Part shown: positions 7,789 through 8,745 of the stretch, piece after piece
How the letters are laid out: each line of letters opens with the position of its first letter
How positions within the stretch are numbered: the stretch's first letter is position 1
DNA from: Tateyamaria sp.
Lineage (GTDB): Bacteria > Pseudomonadota > Alphaproteobacteria > Rhodobacterales > Rhodobacteraceae
Length of the DNA stretch: 8,745 nucleotides
Assembly (NCBI GenBank): GCA_018668195.1
Contig: JABITU010000001.1
Location: 1-8,745 of the forward strand
Reading direction: 5' to 3'
The notes under the pieces: generated by a model
Seen by the model: the letters and a program-made list of their open reading frames with translations, nothing else
What the model was told of the DNA's origin: nothing
Database searches by the model: none
Made by a program: the position numbers and the translations under genes

Positions 7789-8625
7789 ATGCAAGTCTAC
7801 TCAGAAATGATTAACCTGTGGCGAGCAAATGACCGTCGCGCGCACATGTCCGAGGAGCTGTCTCGCGCTAACGTTATTTGCAACTTCTTTCCAGCGTTTG
7901 ACTTTAAGCAAAGTTCTCCTGAGGTTCTGACAAAGCGCTGCTTTGAAGAGGGGCCTTGGGGAGTTTTCCACCTGCCCAATCGCGCCGGCACGGTTAGTCA
8001 TGCCTTAGCATGGGAACGTTTTCTGCAGACCGAATCTGAGTTCTGCCTAATCATGGAAGATGACATTTTCATATCACCAGAGTTGGGAAGCTGGGTCACT
8101 GACGTGTCTTGGTGGCCTGAAAGCGCTGACATTGTAAAGTTTGAGCGTTGGCGCTCGTCGGGGACACGAGTGCTGCTCGACAAAAATAAACAGACTTATA
8201 AAGGCAGGCAGATCTCTCGGATGTATTCTCGACACATGGGCGCTGCAGCATACATGATTTCACGCAGAGCCGCGCAAAAACTGCTAGCAACAGAGCCGTT
8301 CGATATGGTTGTTGACCATATTTTGTTCAATTTGAATGCCTCCAAGGCTGCAAAAGGTATGAATATCTACCAAGTATCTCCGGCAATGGCAGAACAGGGC
8401 AATGAGCCGACAGGCGGGCCAGTCTACATGGGTGAGCGACTGCGCCCAACGGGCATCACGCTTGTTCGGCAAAAGCTGAAACGCGCTTATTATGAGCTTT
8501 CTTACCCATTCTCCACTTTCCTAAAGGTGCTCACCCGAAGCGCCGAATTAGCCCAGATCACCTTTGAACCTACGGTGTCGGCATCAAGCTCCACCGAAAA
8601 GGTCAGAACTGAAAAAAGGAACTAA
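7789..8625 (+). CDS. Glycosyltransferase family 25-like protein inserted between sucC and sucD
   Basis: A 278-residue protein resembling the GT25 lipopolysaccharide glycosyltransferases. It shows the N-terminal strand MINLWRANDRRAHM (7-20), GTVSHALAWERFL (67-79) with the Ser-His typical of the family, a metal/nucleotide-sugar acidic motif LIMEDDIFIS (87-96), and GAAAYMISRRAAQKLL (151-166) followed by VDH (175-177). These enzymes transfer sugars, often galactose, to lipo-oligosaccharide on the cytosolic face; donor and acceptor here are unknown. There is no signal peptide. The C-terminal tail (about 225-278) is basic and Ser/Thr-rich and may touch the membrane. The gene starts 29 bases after sucC with a weak GAGAAAG site and ends 3 bases before sucD, whose ribosome site lies within it. 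Several 60-base lines counted by eye are 42-48% GC against about 55% in sucC, though one line is 57%. Confidence 0.85.
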   Translation: MQVYSEMINLWRANDRRAHMSEELSRANVICNFFPAFDFKQSSPEVLTKRCFEEGPWGVFHLPNRAGTVSHALAWERFLQTESEFCLIMEDDIFISPELGSWVTDVSWWPESADIVKFERWRSSGTRVLLDKNKQTYKGRQISRMYSRHMGAAAYMISRRAAQKLLATEPFDMVVDHILFNLNASKAAKGMNIYQVSPAMAEQGNEPTGGPVYMGERLRPTGITLVRQKLKRAYYELSYPFSTFLKVLTRSAELAQITFEPTVSASSSTEKVRTEKRN

Positions 8626-8628
8626 CAC

Positions 8629-8745
8629 ATGGCCGTATTGATTGACGAAAACACCAAAGTGATCTGTCAGGGCCTCACCGGCTCGCAAGGGACATTTCAC
8701 ACCGAACAGGCCATTGCCTACGGCACCAAGATGGTTGGTGGCGTA
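8629..8745 (+). CDS. sucD: Succinyl-CoA synthetase alpha subunit SucD (N-terminal fragment)
   Basis: The first 39 codons are present and the gene continues past the right edge. The peptide begins [20 protein letters not shown] and ends near YGTKMVGGV, matching the CoA-binding domain of SucD, where GLTGSQG contacts CoA. The catalytic, transiently phosphorylated histidine lies further downstream, outside the window. The start is 3 bases after the glycosyltransferase stop and has an AAAAAGGA ribosome site about 10 bases upstream, inside that gene. SucD therefore appears to be translated from the same message as sucC and the glycosyltransferase. Confidence 0.97.
   Translation, partial: MAVLIDENTKVICQGLTGSQGTFHTEQAIAYGTKMVGGV

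Overview
The window looks like a chromosomal stretch from a Rhodobacterales (Roseobacter-group) alphaproteobacterium. The basis is the gene content and order (sdh, mch and mcl2 on one side, mdh and sucCD on the other), the SdhC/SdhD N-termini, the 320-residue malate dehydrogenase and the moderate GC content. I recognise these families from memory; no database was searched.

Left part, all on the minus strand and read right to left: mcl2 (malyl-CoA thioesterase/CitE-like), an NnrU-family membrane protein, a 67-residue DUF1737 protein and mch (mesaconyl-CoA hydratase). These four are packed within 4 bases of each other or overlap, so they are almost certainly one operon of the ethylmalonyl-CoA pathway. 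After a 361-base gap with a strong palindrome come sdhC and the first 20 codons of sdhD, the membrane anchor of succinate dehydrogenase.

Middle: a small secreted protein of unknown function (+) faces a TauE/SafE-type permease (-). The permease is divergent from mdh (+). A 431-base gap follows mdh. It holds a 13-bp hairpin whose T-tract lies on the minus strand, a possible small minus-strand ORF ending just before it, and a long inverted repeat.

Right part, plus strand: sucC, a family-25-like glycosyltransferase, then the start of sucD. The glycosyltransferase sits between two subunit genes that are normally adjacent, and sucD begins 3 bases after its stop.

Functionally, the window joins the TCA steps succinyl-CoA to succinate to fumarate and malate to oxaloacetate with the branch of the ethylmalonyl-CoA pathway that delivers malate. 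The two strongest unexplained signals are regulatory or structural. The 13-base word ATTTTGTGATCRC occurs at the sdhC promoter region and twice in the inverted repeat before sucC, at similar distances from both start codons. The mdh-sucC gap also appears to contain an antisense-oriented transcription unit with its own terminator. I see no CRISPR array, tRNA, rRNA or insertion sequence.
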